A stretch of DNA of 64,000 bases, taken from contig NC_035448.2 of the NCBI RefSeq assembly GCF_002127325.2, positions 122,529,800 to 122,593,799 on the forward strand, written 5' to 3'. The notes under the pieces are model-generated. The model had not been told where the DNA came from. It saw only the letters and a list, made by a program, of their open reading frames with translations, and searched no databases. Source of the stretch: Helianthus annuus (taxonomy: Eukaryota; Streptophyta; Magnoliopsida; Asterales; Asteraceae). Shown piece after piece: positions 10,236 to 22,190 of the stretch (the stretch's first letter is position 1; the number at the start of each line of letters is the position of its first letter). A program made the translations under genes and the position numbers.

Positions 10236-12561
10236 GTGGCACTTGTTACCAGGATTCTGGATCAAAATAAAGATTATCAGAAAAGAATTCAGATTTTTCC
10301 AGACCTTGGAAGTGATATTGATACTGATGATGAGGAAGAGTATCTTAATAAATGCAGAAAAAGTATTGATCCTGATAGTTTTAATTTTTTCTATGCAGAT
10401 AAAGTTGAGATGCTGAATCAGAAGAAGATTGCCCGGTTGAAGAAAGAGCTGGAAGTAGCAAAGCTACTCGCTGATGAAAAGGCGAAGACAGAAGCTGGAA
10501 AAACAAAACATGAAGTAGTGACTGAGAATGCACCAGAAAAGATTGTTGAAGTAGAGAAAGTGGTAGAGAAAATCGTCGAAGTTGAGAAACTTGTAGAAGT
10601 TGAGAAAGTTGTTGAAATGGAAAAGATCGTTGAAGTAGAGAAAATTGTCGAAGTTGAAAAAATTGTTGAAATAGAAAAGATTGTTGAGGTCGAGAAACTT
10701 GTTGAAGTTGAAAAGACTGTCGAAGTCGAAAAGATAGTTGAAAAGGTGGTTGAAGTTACTAAGCCTTGTGAGAAATGTTCAGAATCTTGCAAAGATTGTG
10801 ATGAGAAAGACAAAAAGATTGCTGAGTTAGAGAAAATGAAGGAAGATTTACTGTCTGATGTGAAGTATGTTAAAGAGTCCTATGATGTTCTAAACAGGAC
10901 AGTTAATGGTCTGAAAAGGACAAATGCAGAAATCGAAAAAGCAAATGACAAAATGAGTGCAACTTTAATGACAAAGCAGAGTGTTATAAATGATTACATT
11001 GAAGATTGTGCTAATTTGAAGAAGGAGTTGGAACTTGAGAGAATTGAGAGTGAAAGGATTAACTGATTACTTTTGAGTTATACTACTTGTGATTATTTGA
11101 TTGATCGTGTTTATCCTACTGTCGCAGGTCTTGAAGCTTTCAAGAAGAAAGAAAAAGAAGAGGATACTGGTAAGAAACCAAGTGTCAAATATAACAGATG
11201 TCCGCCTCCTATCTTTGAGAGTTATTCCCCCAGGAAACCAAATGAGGAACGGGTAGACAAGGCTCTAAACATCAAATTAAAGTATGAAATCACTGATGAA
11301 TTACCAGACAATATTGATGTCACATTCACAGCGTCTGACACTGATCATGAGTCTGAGTTAGTTAAGAGAGTTGTCGATCAGGTGTTGGATATGGATGAAG
11401 AGTCAAAATCGGAGTCTAAGTCAGATAGTTCGATTCGTCTGAGAAGAGTCCAAGTTCACCGGTTAAGAGGGTTTACAACAAGGAATTTTTATTATCAAAA
11501 TCTAATTTGAATGATGAATCAAGCAATTTGGCTTATATTTTGAATGATTCTGACAAATTATATTCTGATAATGAATTCCCAATAAGAAGTGTTAAAACTG
11601 AAATGATCAAAAAGGTTTTCAAATTAACAGAAATTAATATTTCTGAAATAAAAGATTTAAATCTTTCTGCAAAACCTAAACCTTACACTTCAAGGATTCA
11701 ACAAAGAGTAAATAAGAAAATGGGTTACGGTTGTGGTTATAGTTTTCAAAAGAAACCAAACCATAATGGTAATCTCAAAAAGAAAGGTCTTGGTTTAATT
11801 TCACAGGAAAATTATAAAAATCAGAAAACTTATAAACCAAAAACAAAATTTGTTTCAGGTGGGAGTTCTGAAGATGAGCAGAAGAAACCTTTATAGAAAC
11901 AGTCAAATCTAGAGTTTCTTGCTGAAGTGAAGAAGAATGTGAGAAAATCTGCTCAAAGAGTTGACAGAAGAACCTGTTTCAAATGTCAGGAAGTTGGACA
12001 CATAGCTTGGAATTGTCCCAAGACCAACTACCAAAAACAGGAAGTTTCTTCTAACTCTGTTTTGAGAAAGACTTGTGTTGATAAGAAAGAACAATCTGTA
12101 AAAAAGGTTAAAAATTTTGAAAATTCTACTTCTGAGGAAGGAGAAAGTTCAAAAAGGTTTTACAAAAGAAGAGGTGATTTAAGTAAACAAAAATGGGTTG
12201 TTAAATCTGAGGGTAATTCTGATAATGAATGTGATTCCATAAAATCAGAGGAGTCATTGGTTGATAAAAAGATTGTGAATTCCGTTCCAGTGGTGAACGA
12301 TGAGAATTTTCCGTCATTGTCAAAGGAAATTTGATGAAGAAAGTTGGAAAGGTTGAGATCTCAAATCAATTCTTCGCTGATAAAGGAGAATTTGATGTTG
12401 AGAAGGCTTTCAACGGGAAAGTCAAACATATGTTTGGGAAGATGGTAGACAGGAAGGTAAAGGGTGCTAAAGAGTTTTATAACTCAAAATGTTGGTGGGA
12501 CAGATGTGTTCCAAAGTCACCCAAGGCTGGTGAGGCTTGGGTGGACATTATGTTTGAGTAA
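10236..12561 (+). pseudogene. Gag-like protein of element A: coiled-coil with hexapeptide repeats and a CCHC knuckle
   Basis: Four coding blocks (10236-11066, 11073-11510, 11507-11896, 11927-12334) and a tail (12331-12561). They form one ancestral product interrupted by TGA at 11064, a frameshift near 11507, TAG at 11894 and a frameshift near 12331. Features in order: an acidic N-terminus; thirteen units of (I/V/L)VE(V/M/I)EK between 10537 and 10762; a Cys-rich CEKCSESCKDC; coiled-coil rich in Lys/Glu; a nucleocapsid knuckle CFKCQEVGHIAWNC at about 11977-12018; and a C-terminal KAGEAWVDI motif that is also present in element B (KAGQAWVDL). There is no enzyme domain. The role is presumably a structural or RNA-packaging protein; the function of the repeat is unknown. 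Similar proteins in composite genomes are often auto-annotated as CCHC-type factors (recollection). Confidence 0.7.
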
Positions 12562-14589
12562 AATACCGGACGTGCCGGAGATCCCAAGTTGGTAATCGTG
12601 GATCAGGAATCGCCATCTTTCATGTTTAATTAGGATGATTTGAAAGTGTTTGAAATTTTTAAAATTTTACAGGTTGAAGGACTATGCTGGAGCTCCCAGG
12701 TTGGTAAGCGAGGAGCAGGTATCGGCATCTTTCTTGAGGAATTTACTACGGTAATGTCAATCATGCAAATGGTAAAAAGGTTTGTTTGTGTTTGTTTACA
12801 AGTGGTTAGAAGATTTGATTGTGCATAACTTGTGCATATGGTAAATCAAGGACATTAATTTGTACTTGCATTTTCCTACAAGTGATTGAGAGACAAGATG
12901 ATGAACCACATCCCCGAACTTAGTATTGATATACCTACAAATGGTAAAATCAACCAAACTTATTTTCCGGAAAAACCATTTTGATTAAAACAAACTTAAG
13001 TGTTTTGAAATCTAAATGGGAAAATAGTTTGTTGATAGGGGGAGTTCTGATTGTTTATGCCAAGTGAATGGTGATTTGAAGTGATTTGATATCAGTTGTC
13101 AATTTTCTGTATAGTTTGTTTTCAATTTTTCTTTAATGTGTTTGCATTTTAGGGGGAGTAGAAATTTTCATCAGAAAATCCAAAAACATTAGAAAATTTG
13201 AAAAAGACAAAAACATGATAAAAACCAAAAATGAGTTTGTTGTGAAAAAGAGGAAATGATAGTACATCAGTGGACTATCACAACATGCTAAAGAATTGGA
13301 AAGTTTAAAAGTGATAAACAATCTTACTGCGGATGTGTCAGTAGATTTTTACACATTTAGTAAATTGTGAAGAGATATAAACCGAAAAATTCAAACTTGC
13401 TTATCTTGTGGGTAACAACTTCTTGGATATATGGGTAACCCCCGAAATCTTGTTTGAAATGTCCCTTATTCTGAGATACTAGGTCTTTATGCTCAGTGAT
13501 ATCTGGGGTATTATCCCGGGACTTCTGCTGTATGGAAATACTGACCTAGTCCCTGTATAATACTTTCTGCAAATGCTTGAAAAAGCGCCGCCCTCAGCAA
13601 ATCGATGAAACAATAAAATTGATAGTCATTGCCGTTGTAAAAAAGATCCTCTAAAGGGGACCCACCAAAAGTCGAGCCGTCATCTCTCTGCTGAACGGAA
13701 GTTCTGACCTGAACTCTCACGGTTTCGCAATTTAACCCCTTACAGATATCATCTAGGTATACTCACCTGCAAGACTGAATATTGGGATCTGAATACGGGA
13801 GTATATTCAAGTAGTGGGACACACGGATAAGTTTAAGTGCTTAAGACATTAATATCATATCTCGGATCAGTTGAACTTTGTGTGAAAATTTAAGTGGATC
13901 AGTATACTGACAATCTAGGTAAATTGTTTAAAACTTAAAATGAAATCAAGCTTAACGGTGTTGGTGATTTGTCTCATAAACTGATATGATCCTCTTACAC
14001 AAACTCACAAAAAAATATTGTATGTAAATATTTCTTCTCTGCATTTCATTTCTTTACATTGAAAAATCCAAAAAGATTTTAGTGTGTTTTAGCATAAATT
14101 TTTGAAAAATTCAAAAAGATTTTCGACAACTGGTGTTGGAGAGCTAATTTTCAAAATTCCGAGTGCTAAACATGATGAACAGATGGTTTGGAAGAGTGTG
14201 TTGTTTTTGAAAATAAAAATGATATATCTTTAAGTGGTTCATCAAAGATTAACATTGTAAAATTATTTTTGATTGTAAAATTTCTGCAAGTGATTCATTA
14301 GATGGTGAGATTGTTTTTACAAGTTATCATTAGAAAACTTATGTTTTGGGTAGAGAATATGCAGGTGAGTCAGGTTACGATACCTGAACCTGTGAAAGCC
14401 AGACTGCGATCCCAGTACAAGTTGAGGGGGAGTCTGTTAGAGAAAGAGAGTCTGAAGATGCAAGAGCTAGGAGTTTGATCCTGAAAGTTTAGTTGAAGAA
14501 AGTTAGAGTGAAGGAAGCCGAAAGACTGATAAAGACTGAAGATTGAGAAGACTTGACACTTAAGACTCGTCAACATCTGAGGGGGAGTC
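12562..14589 (+). other. Non-coding 3' region of element A with multiple polypurine tracts
   Basis: No ORF worth calling. It shares long stretches with 31083-33059 of element B (for example 12966-13036 with 31302-31372, and the blocks around 13250-13290, 13770-13810 and 14100-14180). It carries AGGGGGAGT motifs at 13037, 13151, 14425 and 14580; only the last abuts the LTR. Multiple polypurine tracts upstream of the 3' LTR are a known Sirevirus hallmark. Confidence 0.75.
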
Positions 14590-15105
14590 TGTTGGTGCAT
14601 ACATCTGTCGACTTCGTCTTATATCGAGTCTGGGTTGCGTTGCGGATCTGATCAAGCATGATGTCATCATGTTGAATGATGACATCATAATAGATGACAT
14701 CATCATAATATGTCAATAATCATTGCAACAGTAAACGACAAGAAACAATTCGGTTTGAATTTGACTTTTGAGTGTTTAGTTTGAAAGGGTATCGTTTGAA
14801 CATGGTTGTGTCCATTTGAAGACGTGTCCGTTTGAAGTATGCATACCGTTTGAAGGTGTCATGACCGTTTGAAGAGGGACTCGGTGGCCTATAAATAGGT
14901 GTGTTGTTTATGTCATTTGTAATAAAAGGGTCAAGTGATACCGAGGTGCTGCCGGTTTATCCTCTGATTGTAAACATTGTTATTTCAATATACAAGAGGT
15001 TTAAAGTGTATTTCAAGCTGTTTTCACATCCATTTCTTAGTTTCCGCCTCTGAAACGGACTAGAGCTCTTCTGACCGACTCATTCAGGTCGAAATCGACC
15101 CTACA
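14590..15105 (+). repeat. 3' LTR of element A (516 bp)
   Basis: Starts TGTTGGTGCA directly after AGGGGGAGTC and ends CTACA. It contains a TATA-like 'ctataaatagg' at about 14889 and direct repeats of 'gtttgaag' phrases (14800-14880) upstream of it. The last 185 bp match the truncated 5' LTR. Confidence 0.85.
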
Positions 15106-15608
15106 ACCTGGTATTGTGGCAGTACCTCACTATATGAATTTATGATTTTGAGCAGCCTAACTTCGTATTTTGAAAGTTTCATCGACACAGAATGAAAGTC
15201 CCTGAGCTAGGCTATTTATAGCCTGAATTTAGGTTTTACGCGGCCCGCGTAAACCCACATATACATCTTACGCGGCCCGCGAGGCCGCCTAGTCTAGGCG
15301 TAGGTCTGGTTGGTCATAAGTAGGGTCACCCGGTAATCAACACGTGGTCCCGGAATACTTATCCGATCAAATTTAAGTTGACGCGGCCCGCGTAAACATT
15401 CCTTAAGTTTTACGCGGCCTGCCTAGAACCCTAAAACTTATCCGGTTGTTCATTAAGTTGTAGCGGCCCGCGTAAGGTTAAGCTATCCCTTACGCGGCCC
15501 GCCTGAAACCCAATTTTCTAGTTTTCTTGTTTTTTCATGCACAGTAGGGTTTCAGGGGTCCGATTTACATTTATAGGTTGTTCATGGACATTTTTGAAGG
15601 TCCTTACA
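15106..15608 (-). repeat. LTR fragment on the minus strand with ACGCGGCCCGCGTAA words
   Basis: On the minus strand it begins TGTAAGGACC at 15608 after a purine-rich 'gcggggatac' and carries a TATA-like 'ggctataaatagcc' near 15215. It is cut at 15105 by element A. Six ACGCGGCCCGCG-type palindromes lie at 15234-15502, upstream of the TATA in minus-strand orientation. No internal coding region is preserved. Confidence 0.6.
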
Positions 15609-15691
15609 GTATCCCCGCATAACAATTAACGCCCCCTGCCACATGTTGGGCCAGGATCCGTTCTCACACTTTTCACCGTTCTTTCCTGATC

Positions 15692-15743
<52 letters not shown>

Positions 15744-16148
15744 AGAATACTATTGTTATGGAAAAAATTAAAAAATGAAAACAAAAATGGGTAAAAATAA
15801 ATTCAAGCTTTAAATGTGTTATATAAAAATATGAAGTTAAAAGACGAACATATATGAAAACTTAGAAATTTTAAAAAATAAGTGTAAAATGATTATTTAT
15901 AAGATTGTTTTTAATAAATTGGGTATATTTGATATTTTTATTATTTTGTAAGGGCATTTATGATATTTTTAGTTTTCTTAAAGCATATATGATATTTTTT
16001 CGTTTTTGTTGAGTATATATGAAATTTATCAAGTTTGTAAGGGTATATATGAAATTAGTCATTTTTTTATGAAAATATGTTAGTATAAATTTTCTCCACT
16101 TTTCTTATTTTACAATCATTGTAATTTTTATACTATGTTTTTACATAA
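15609..16148. other. AT-rich spacer with a long (AT)n microsatellite
   Basis: (AT)n at about 15693-15741, then AT-rich DNA with 'gtatatatgaaatt' phrases repeated at 16010-16060. No gene or element boundary recognised. Confidence 0.6.
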
Positions 16149-16377
16149 ATGGAAGGTTCGTAGGTACCACAACCGGATAGTTTTGTGGTAAATTTTCAGA
16201 GTACGTTTTTGAAACTGAAAAAAGATGGGTCATCGATAGATTAATATTTTATAGTTGTTAAAAACATGATATTTATAAAATATCAATCCATCGACCATGT
16301 ATCGTCTTTTCAATTCCAAAACTGCCTCTAGAATATATCCCACAAAACTATCTGGTTGAGGTACCAACGAACCCTCC
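16149..16377. mobile_element. Foldback MITE (about 230 bp palindrome)
   Basis: The left arm from GGTTCG(T)AGGTACC (16154) and the right arm ending GGTACCAACGAACC (about 16374) are imperfect inverse copies over about 110 bp each, with almost no loop at about 16260. No clear target-site duplication; class undetermined. Confidence 0.7.
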
Positions 16378-16600
16378 GTTTGCAGTGTGGTTATTTAAAA
16401 TACGATGTTCTATAAAATTTTGAAATTTTTGTAACGTCATTGTTAAAGCAACTGGTTATATTAGTCGTGCTTAATTTAGACTGTCCGACGCTCATCTCAA
16501 AATACATATTTACCCAATTTCTTTAAGGACACCTCATATCTAACTAATTACGCGATACACACTGCTTTGTATGCGACTAAAACTATTACATGTGTTACCA

Positions 16601-17126
16601 ATTTAGAGGTGCACAAAAAATATAGACCCAACCTCATACCCAGTAAAACCAGAACCGATTTTTTTAGAACCGGGTATTTAGGAACAAAACCAGGAACCGA
16701 TCCTACTCGTAGGGCATACATTTGGACCTTAATACCCATAACCATAATCATAATCATAATCATACCCGCTTCATATACCTGATATACCTGGAACCGAAAT
16801 TGGTCCTTCACCCGAACCCGGGTATTAAAATACTGGGTATTAATTAATTATTACTGTTGCTGGTGTATGTTTTCCATATCTGGCTGAAAGTGCTATCCAT
16901 TTCATGGGCATAGGTTCTATACGTAGACCGTTTATTTTTCATTATCCAAAATAAGGTATTGTAATACCCAGTTTCCAAGGAGCCATAGTCAAGTACACAT
17001 AGTATGGTTTTTTGACCAAGAACCGGAACCAAAAACAAAACCATACCTGATTATTAAAATACCCGATTTTTCTCTATAATTCATTTTCTAAACCCAATAT
17101 TAAAAATACTCGATTTGTGTACCTCT
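16601..17126. mobile_element. hAT-like MITE with 8-bp TSD TGTTACCA
   Basis: TGTTACCA at 16593-16600 and again at 17127-17134. The ends are AGAGGTGCACAAA (after four extra bases on the left) and TTTGTGTACCTCT. The interior is full of 'accgggtatt' and 'aaccgg' phrases and a short CATAAT tandem (16740-16762). No transposase. The 8-bp duplication is characteristic of hAT elements. Confidence 0.75.
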
Positions 17127-17139
17127 TGTTACCATGTTA

Positions 17140-19502
17140 GGGTATGTTTGGCAAAAGTAGCTGGTGGCTGGTAGCTGTAGCTTTTTAGATATATTTAGGT
17201 GTTTGACAGAGTAGCCGGAGCTTTTAATAAAATGTAATAAATGACCAAATGAACATAACTAAAAAAACATAATATTAAACGTAATCATTTTTAGAGGTTA
17301 AAATAGTCATTTTTCTCTAAAAGCTTGTATCTCCTACTAAACACTACTAGAGTATGTTTGGCATGGAGCTTTTAGGAGCTATTAAGAAAAAGCTCATACT
17401 CAATAGAAAGACTTGTTTGGTTGAAGGAGGTTGAAATTTTTAGGTTAGAAGCTTGAAACTTTTGGTTGAACGCTCCTACTAGTAGCGTTTAAAAGGAGCT
17501 ATAAGCTTTTAGAGAAAAAAATGACTATTTTAACCTTTTAAGATTATGAAGTTTTTAATGCCCTAACTTTTTAAATTTTTTTTCTAAAGATAACGAAAAA
17601 TCAAATTTTTAGTTATCTTTAACTTAGTATCTCTAATATATTATCTGTAATTCTTTATTATTAATTCTAAAATATTTTTCAAAATAGCCATCTTAAATGG
17701 TTAATATTAATATTTTTTTACTTAAAAACTATAAAAAAATGTATATCTTAACTTGTGTTTTTTTATCATTGGTAGCTATTTAAGACCAAAATAATGATAA
17801 ACTTTTTTCATTGTTAGTAGTTACGTAAAACCAAAATAATAGTAATAAACAAAAAAAAAACATATATTGACACATTTAGTATTATGTTTTTTTTAGTTAT
17901 GTCCATTTTGGTCATTTTATACATTTTATTATAAGCTCCAGCTACTGTACCAAACACCTAAATATATCTAAAACGGGGCTACTAAATGTACCCCCTCTTG
18001 TTACTTTTTATACCCCCTTTCAATAAAATCACATTTAAACTTGTCATATTTACCCCTAAACAAGTCATATTTTTTTAAAAGTATTCTTTTTTGTTACAAA
18101 ACAAATTCAAAAGTGTAAAAATATATAATAGACGTTTTTTTAGTTGTTTATTTTTTATGTTTATTTAAAAAACTTATTTTTTAAAAAGTTTTCGGATATT
18201 TTCTACACTTTCTCAAATAGTATTTTGATTATGTTTTCTTTTATTGAACATCTTTACAAATTACTATTAACGTTTTTCATATAAAAATAATAACAAAGAA
18301 GTTTTGAGAAAAGTCTACATTATATTTTTTCCTCGTCTAGTTTGTATGTTAAATGTCTTATATTTATTATTTTTAATATTTTAAAATGTTTTTTTTTTAT
18401 TTTGGAACGACTTGAAGTGGGTATATGATGCGTGGTCGAAAACCGATGATTATTCGTAATTAAGTTTATGCTTTTACGTGACTTTTGGTTTCGAATGACT
18501 AACCTTTGATTACAAAAAAAATCCACATATATTTTCGAAATCAACCAGTTTAATATATTTTTTAAATGAAGAAGAGAAAAATATTTGTGAATCAACCCTA
18601 TCCATTTGTTTTGCTTTAGAAAAGTGTTCACTTCGATCCAAGTCTTAAATTGGTTTTAACTTGTTTATAACATACTCTTTACACTAATTAAATTTGAATT
18701 TATATAGATGGTTAATTTATAGTTTGATAAAATAATTTTAGTACCTATTGTTTATTTGTTCAGTTACATAGATGGTTTGAATAATTAATATGTGCTAGGG
18801 CTGTAAACGTTATTTTAAAAGATTTATTTTTTACTTTTTTCATAAATAAAAATTGTTAATTATTTTATAAACACGTCTAAAGTATTAAAAAAATATAAAA
18901 GTAAGACCTTTAAAATACAAACTAGACGAGGAAAAAACATAATATAGACTTTTTTCAAAAAGAAAGTTCAAAACCTTCTTTATTATTTTATAAGAAAAAA
19001 TGTTATTATTTATTTGTAAAGATGTTCAATAAAAAAAACATAATCAAAATACTCTTAGAGAAAGGGTCTTTAGAAACAATATATGAAAACTTTTTAAAAA
19101 TATGATTTAAATAAGAATTAAAAATTAAATATTAAAAAAAAAGGTCAGATTTTTTTTTTACACTTTTGAATTTGTTTTGTAACAAAATGAATATTTTTTA
19201 AAATGATGATTTGTATAAGGGGTAAATATTACAAGTTTTAATGTGATTTTATAGAAATGGGGTATAAAAAGTAATAAGTGAGGGTACATTTAGCCTACCC
19301 CATCTAAAAAGCTACAACTATCAACTTCCAGCACCAGCTACTTTTGCCAAACATACCCCTAATAGGAGCGTTCAACCAAAAGCTTTAAACTCCTAACCTA
19401 AAAGTTTCAAACTCATTCAACCAAATAAGACTTTTTATTGGATAACAACTTTATTTTAAAAGCTTAAACCTAGAATCTTCTAAAAACTTCCTAAACATAC
19501 CC
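17140..19502. mobile_element. Two interleaved inverted-repeat elements (PIF/Harbinger- or hAT-like), host of a nested element
   Basis: Inverted repeat A: left arm 17140-17290, right arm at 17878-17973 plus 19302-19358. Inverted repeat B: left arm 17350-17490, right arm 19362-19502. All four ends read GGGTATGTTTGG-like. TTA flanks the outermost ends (17137-17139, 19503-19505) and CTA the inner ends (17347-17349, 19359-19361). The arms interleave instead of nesting, so a simple insertion does not explain them. No transposase reading frame. Confidence 0.6.
17974..19301. mobile_element. 1.3-kb long-inverted-repeat element with 8-bp TSD ATCTAAAA
   Basis: ATCTAAAA at 17966-17973 and 19302-19309. 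Ends are GGGGCTACTAAATGTACCCC and, on the other strand, GGGGTAGGCTAAATGTACCC. Much of the element is a hairpin: about 450-500 bp arms (17974-18500 against 18880-19301) with the interior near 18700. No transposase. It is inserted in the right arm of inverted repeat A. hAT-type by duplication length. Confidence 0.8.
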
Positions 19503-19550
19503 TTAGAAGTTAAAATTGTTAGAATCATGGTTGAACTGTGTTAAACAACA

Positions 19551-19646
19551 GCCCAGCCCATTAGAACCAGTCAATCGAAGAAAAGCCCAATAGACCCATT
19601 TAAACTTGAGCAATTCATACATAGACGAAATGTATCGCTAGGGTTT
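19551..19646 (+). promoter_or_regulatory. Site II elements and telo-box in the RPS11 promoter/leader
   Basis: GCCCAGCCCA at 19551-19560 and GCCCAA at 19584-19589 are site II motifs (TGGGCY inverted); TAGGGTTT at 19639-19646 is a telo-box. Site II plus telo-box within 200 bp of the ATG is the established arrangement for plant ribosomal-protein and translation genes active in dividing cells. A pyrimidine-rich leader 'ttcttcttcttcaattt' follows. Confidence 0.7.
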
Positions 19647-19708
19647 TCTTCTTCTTCAATTTGTGCCTCCACTCCACAGGTGAAAGAAAAGCTCGGATCT
19701 CTTCAACA

Positions 19709-20459
19709 ATGGCGGAACAGGTTACACAATTTCACAATCCTCAACTTCTATATACCTACAGATCCTTACATTTTGTTTTTCTTCTTGACAGACGGAGAAG
19801 GCGTTTTTGAAGCAACCTAAGGTGTTTTTATGGTGAGAATTTATCATTTTTTTGTTCATAATTATTAAAATCTGTTGGTTGATTGATTGATTGATTTGTG
19901 TTAGCTCGAAGAAGAGTGGAAAAGGGAAGAGGCCTGGGAAAGGTGGAAACAGATTCTGGAAGAATATTGGTCTTGGATTTAAGACACCTAGAGAGGCTAT
20001 TGAAGGTAATATTTATCATTCAAAATTCTTGTTTTATTTAGTTTTTTTTAACTGATATTTAAGCTGTGCTCGTAGTTGAATGATTAGTGGTTACTTGTTG
20101 GTTACAAAACTAAATTGACTGGTGTCTTGTTATTGTAAGGATTTAGTTGATTTGAATAATGTTTATCATACAGATTTATCATAATTAGTTGGAAAAAATG
20201 ATTTATGCTTCTGGTAACTGATAATCAGGATGGTTATAATCAAATGATCAATGTATGCTGGGTTGATTACAAAGCTCAAGTAATAAAATTATGGCTTTGT
20301 TTTTGTGTTTATGAATGCGCTTGTTATCAGTTTTGTGTGTTTTTTAGACTACTCGGTGTGGAGGAGGGTAGTCCTCAAAGGATGCTCCTCCACGTAGGAT
20401 GGGTGTGAGGATGGGCCTAAACTAAAGGGGATGGACTAGGGTGTGGAGGATGGACCTAA

Positions 20460-20494
<35 letters not shown>

Positions 20495-21966
20495 AGGAAG
20501 AGGATAGAGGACCGGCAAGACCATCGAGGGGAGGACAGTGTGTGTGTGTGTGTGTGTGAAGAAGATAGAGGACCGGCAAGAACATCGAGGGGAGGACGCT
20601 GAAGATGTCGACGGGGCTAGGGGGTGGTGTTCCGGGGCAGCGCCGCTCCTCGACGGGGCTTGGACGTCCCCCATACTGAGTGGTCTTAAAGTTTTTGTTA
20701 ATTGTTGTGCTGCAAGCCAACAAAGGTGTTTTTGTGGGTCGAATAGTTGGAAACATACTAGAGATGTGTGTTAGTTTCTTGTTTGTTAATAAAAAGTTTT
20801 TTGAAGTTTATATATGAATTGTTCATATGAGTTTTAAGGTTCTATAATATTACTTTTATTTCTGAAGTCTCTTTTAGGGTTGGAATATTTTTTCATTCAG
20901 TTAGATGGGGCATATTTTATTTGTTTTATTCCAGTGAATGATACTGATTTTGTTTTGGAACCTGATTATTTCTAGGAACTTATATCGACAAGAAATGCCC
21001 TTTCACTGGTGATGTATCCATCAGAGGACGTATTCTTGCTGGTACATGCCACAGTGCAAAAATGGTTAGGACCATTATTGTTCGCCGGGACTACCTCCAT
21101 TATGTCAAGAAGTATCAAAGGTAAGACTCAGATTCTTCACTGTAGTTTATCAACATGCCCTTTTGTAGCCTGTAGGGTGGTTCAAACAAAACAATTTAAA
21201 TAATTAGAAACTAAAGAAACCCTCTTTGGCCTTTTGATCACGAAATGTACGAGAAAGAGGAAATGATCATGGTTTTAACGATACATAATTGTCTCACCAA
21301 TGAATGAAATACAGATGATGGGGTTCAAATGAGAATTTTTATACAGTTAGTAACTAAAAAACATATTTTTGTCTTGTGATAATGGATTAGAAAATAATAG
21401 AGGGCATGGTCGTAATCCGTAGAGTGGAACTTATGATTAAATATATAATGGTTCTAATTTAAACATTCATTTTTCTAAACCAACTTTTTTTTGAACGACT
21501 AACTCACACACCCTCTAAACCTACTTCTAAATTTTCGCCAGTGTGCACCACATGACTAGAACCCTCAACCCTTATAGGGAAGAACACCTTTACTTCACAC
21601 CTTGATACCGCTTGGCTACAAGCCCTTTGTTCTCTAAACTAATAAAAAATGAGCATCTAATAGTTTATGATATGTGTGTCTACTACAGGTACGAGAAGAG
21701 GCACTCGAACATTCCAGCACACATTTCTCCATGTTTTCGTGTGAAAGAAGGTGACCATGTCACCGTTGGACAGTGCAGGTCTGTTCTTCTAGCCTGATTG
21801 TGCATGGCGTTCATATTTTAGAAATTTTTATTTTTTTCTGGTACTTTATTTTAATATACATATATATTTGTTCAGACCACTGTCCAAGACCGTGAGGTTC
21901 AACGTGTTGAAGGTGATCCCAGCTGGATCTGCCAGTGGAGGGAAGAAGGCGTTTACAGGCATATAA
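19709..21966 (+). CDS. RPS11: 40S ribosomal protein S11 (uS17 family), six exons
   Basis: Component of the cytosolic small ribosomal subunit, binding 18S rRNA. Exons by reading-frame continuity and GT-AG borders: 19709-19720, 19792-19832, 19905-20005, 20976-21120, 21689-21778, 21876-21966. These total 480 nt and give 159 aa, the usual plant length. Recognisable segments: [16 protein letters not shown] at the N-terminus, [20 protein letters not shown] in the middle, the uS17 core ([20 protein letters not shown]), and the end GKKAFTGI. Every junction restores the family sequence, and no stop or frameshift is present, so the gene looks functional. Intron 3 (970 bp) holds a MITE and TG repeats. 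The start ATG is preceded by a promoter typical of ribosomal genes. Neighbours are transposons on both sides. I compared it with the family from memory, not by alignment. Confidence 0.96.
20347..20685. mobile_element. Tourist-like MITE in intron 3 of RPS11
   Basis: Ends GACTACTCGGT and, inverted, GACCACTCAGT, flanked by TTA on both sides (20344-20346, 20686-20688); a 3-bp TWA duplication is typical of PIF/Harbinger. It contains two (TG)n runs (20471-20494, 20538-20558), each followed by a near-identical block 'gaggaccggcaaga.catcgaggggaggac'. Confidence 0.65.
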
Positions 21967-22190
21967 GAAAAGCTTATCTTTCCTGTTTTGTTAGGTTTTG
22001 CAAAAACAGTAAACATTGATTTGCAGATTTTGAATTGAAATGTGGTTTGGTTATGTTGAAGATTTATGTAGACTCTAGTCTTCTTTTACCTAAGACATGA
22101 TAATTTACCATTTTGTGCTATGCAACATGTGTTGGTGAACTGAGTTTGTTTCTTTTCTTTGAAAAGGTTTTATTTTTCTAGAGAGTTAAA
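21967..22190 (+). other. RPS11 3' region
   Basis: AT-rich sequence downstream of the stop, ending at the next element. T-rich, with no clear single polyadenylation signal chosen. No other gene. Confidence 0.5.

Larger units (their letters stand above)
10001..15105 (+). mobile_element. Gag-only LTR element A (Sirevirus-derived, non-autonomous)
   Basis: Partial 5' LTR (10001-10185), primer-binding site (10188-10200), degenerate gag-like frames (10236-12561), about 2 kb of non-coding DNA with four GGGGGAGT polypurine motifs (13037, 13151, 14425, 14580), and a full 3' LTR (14590-15105). No protease, integrase or polymerase motif was found in any frame. The downstream flank is ACCTG; no matching duplication was found on the left because the 5' LTR lacks its first ~330 bp. 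Confidence 0.8.

Noticed and set aside
15106..15110. ACCTG as target-site duplication of element A
   Set aside because: No matching copy can be assigned at the left, because the 5' LTR start is missing; 'ccaggt' matches near 8293-8320 are chance-level.
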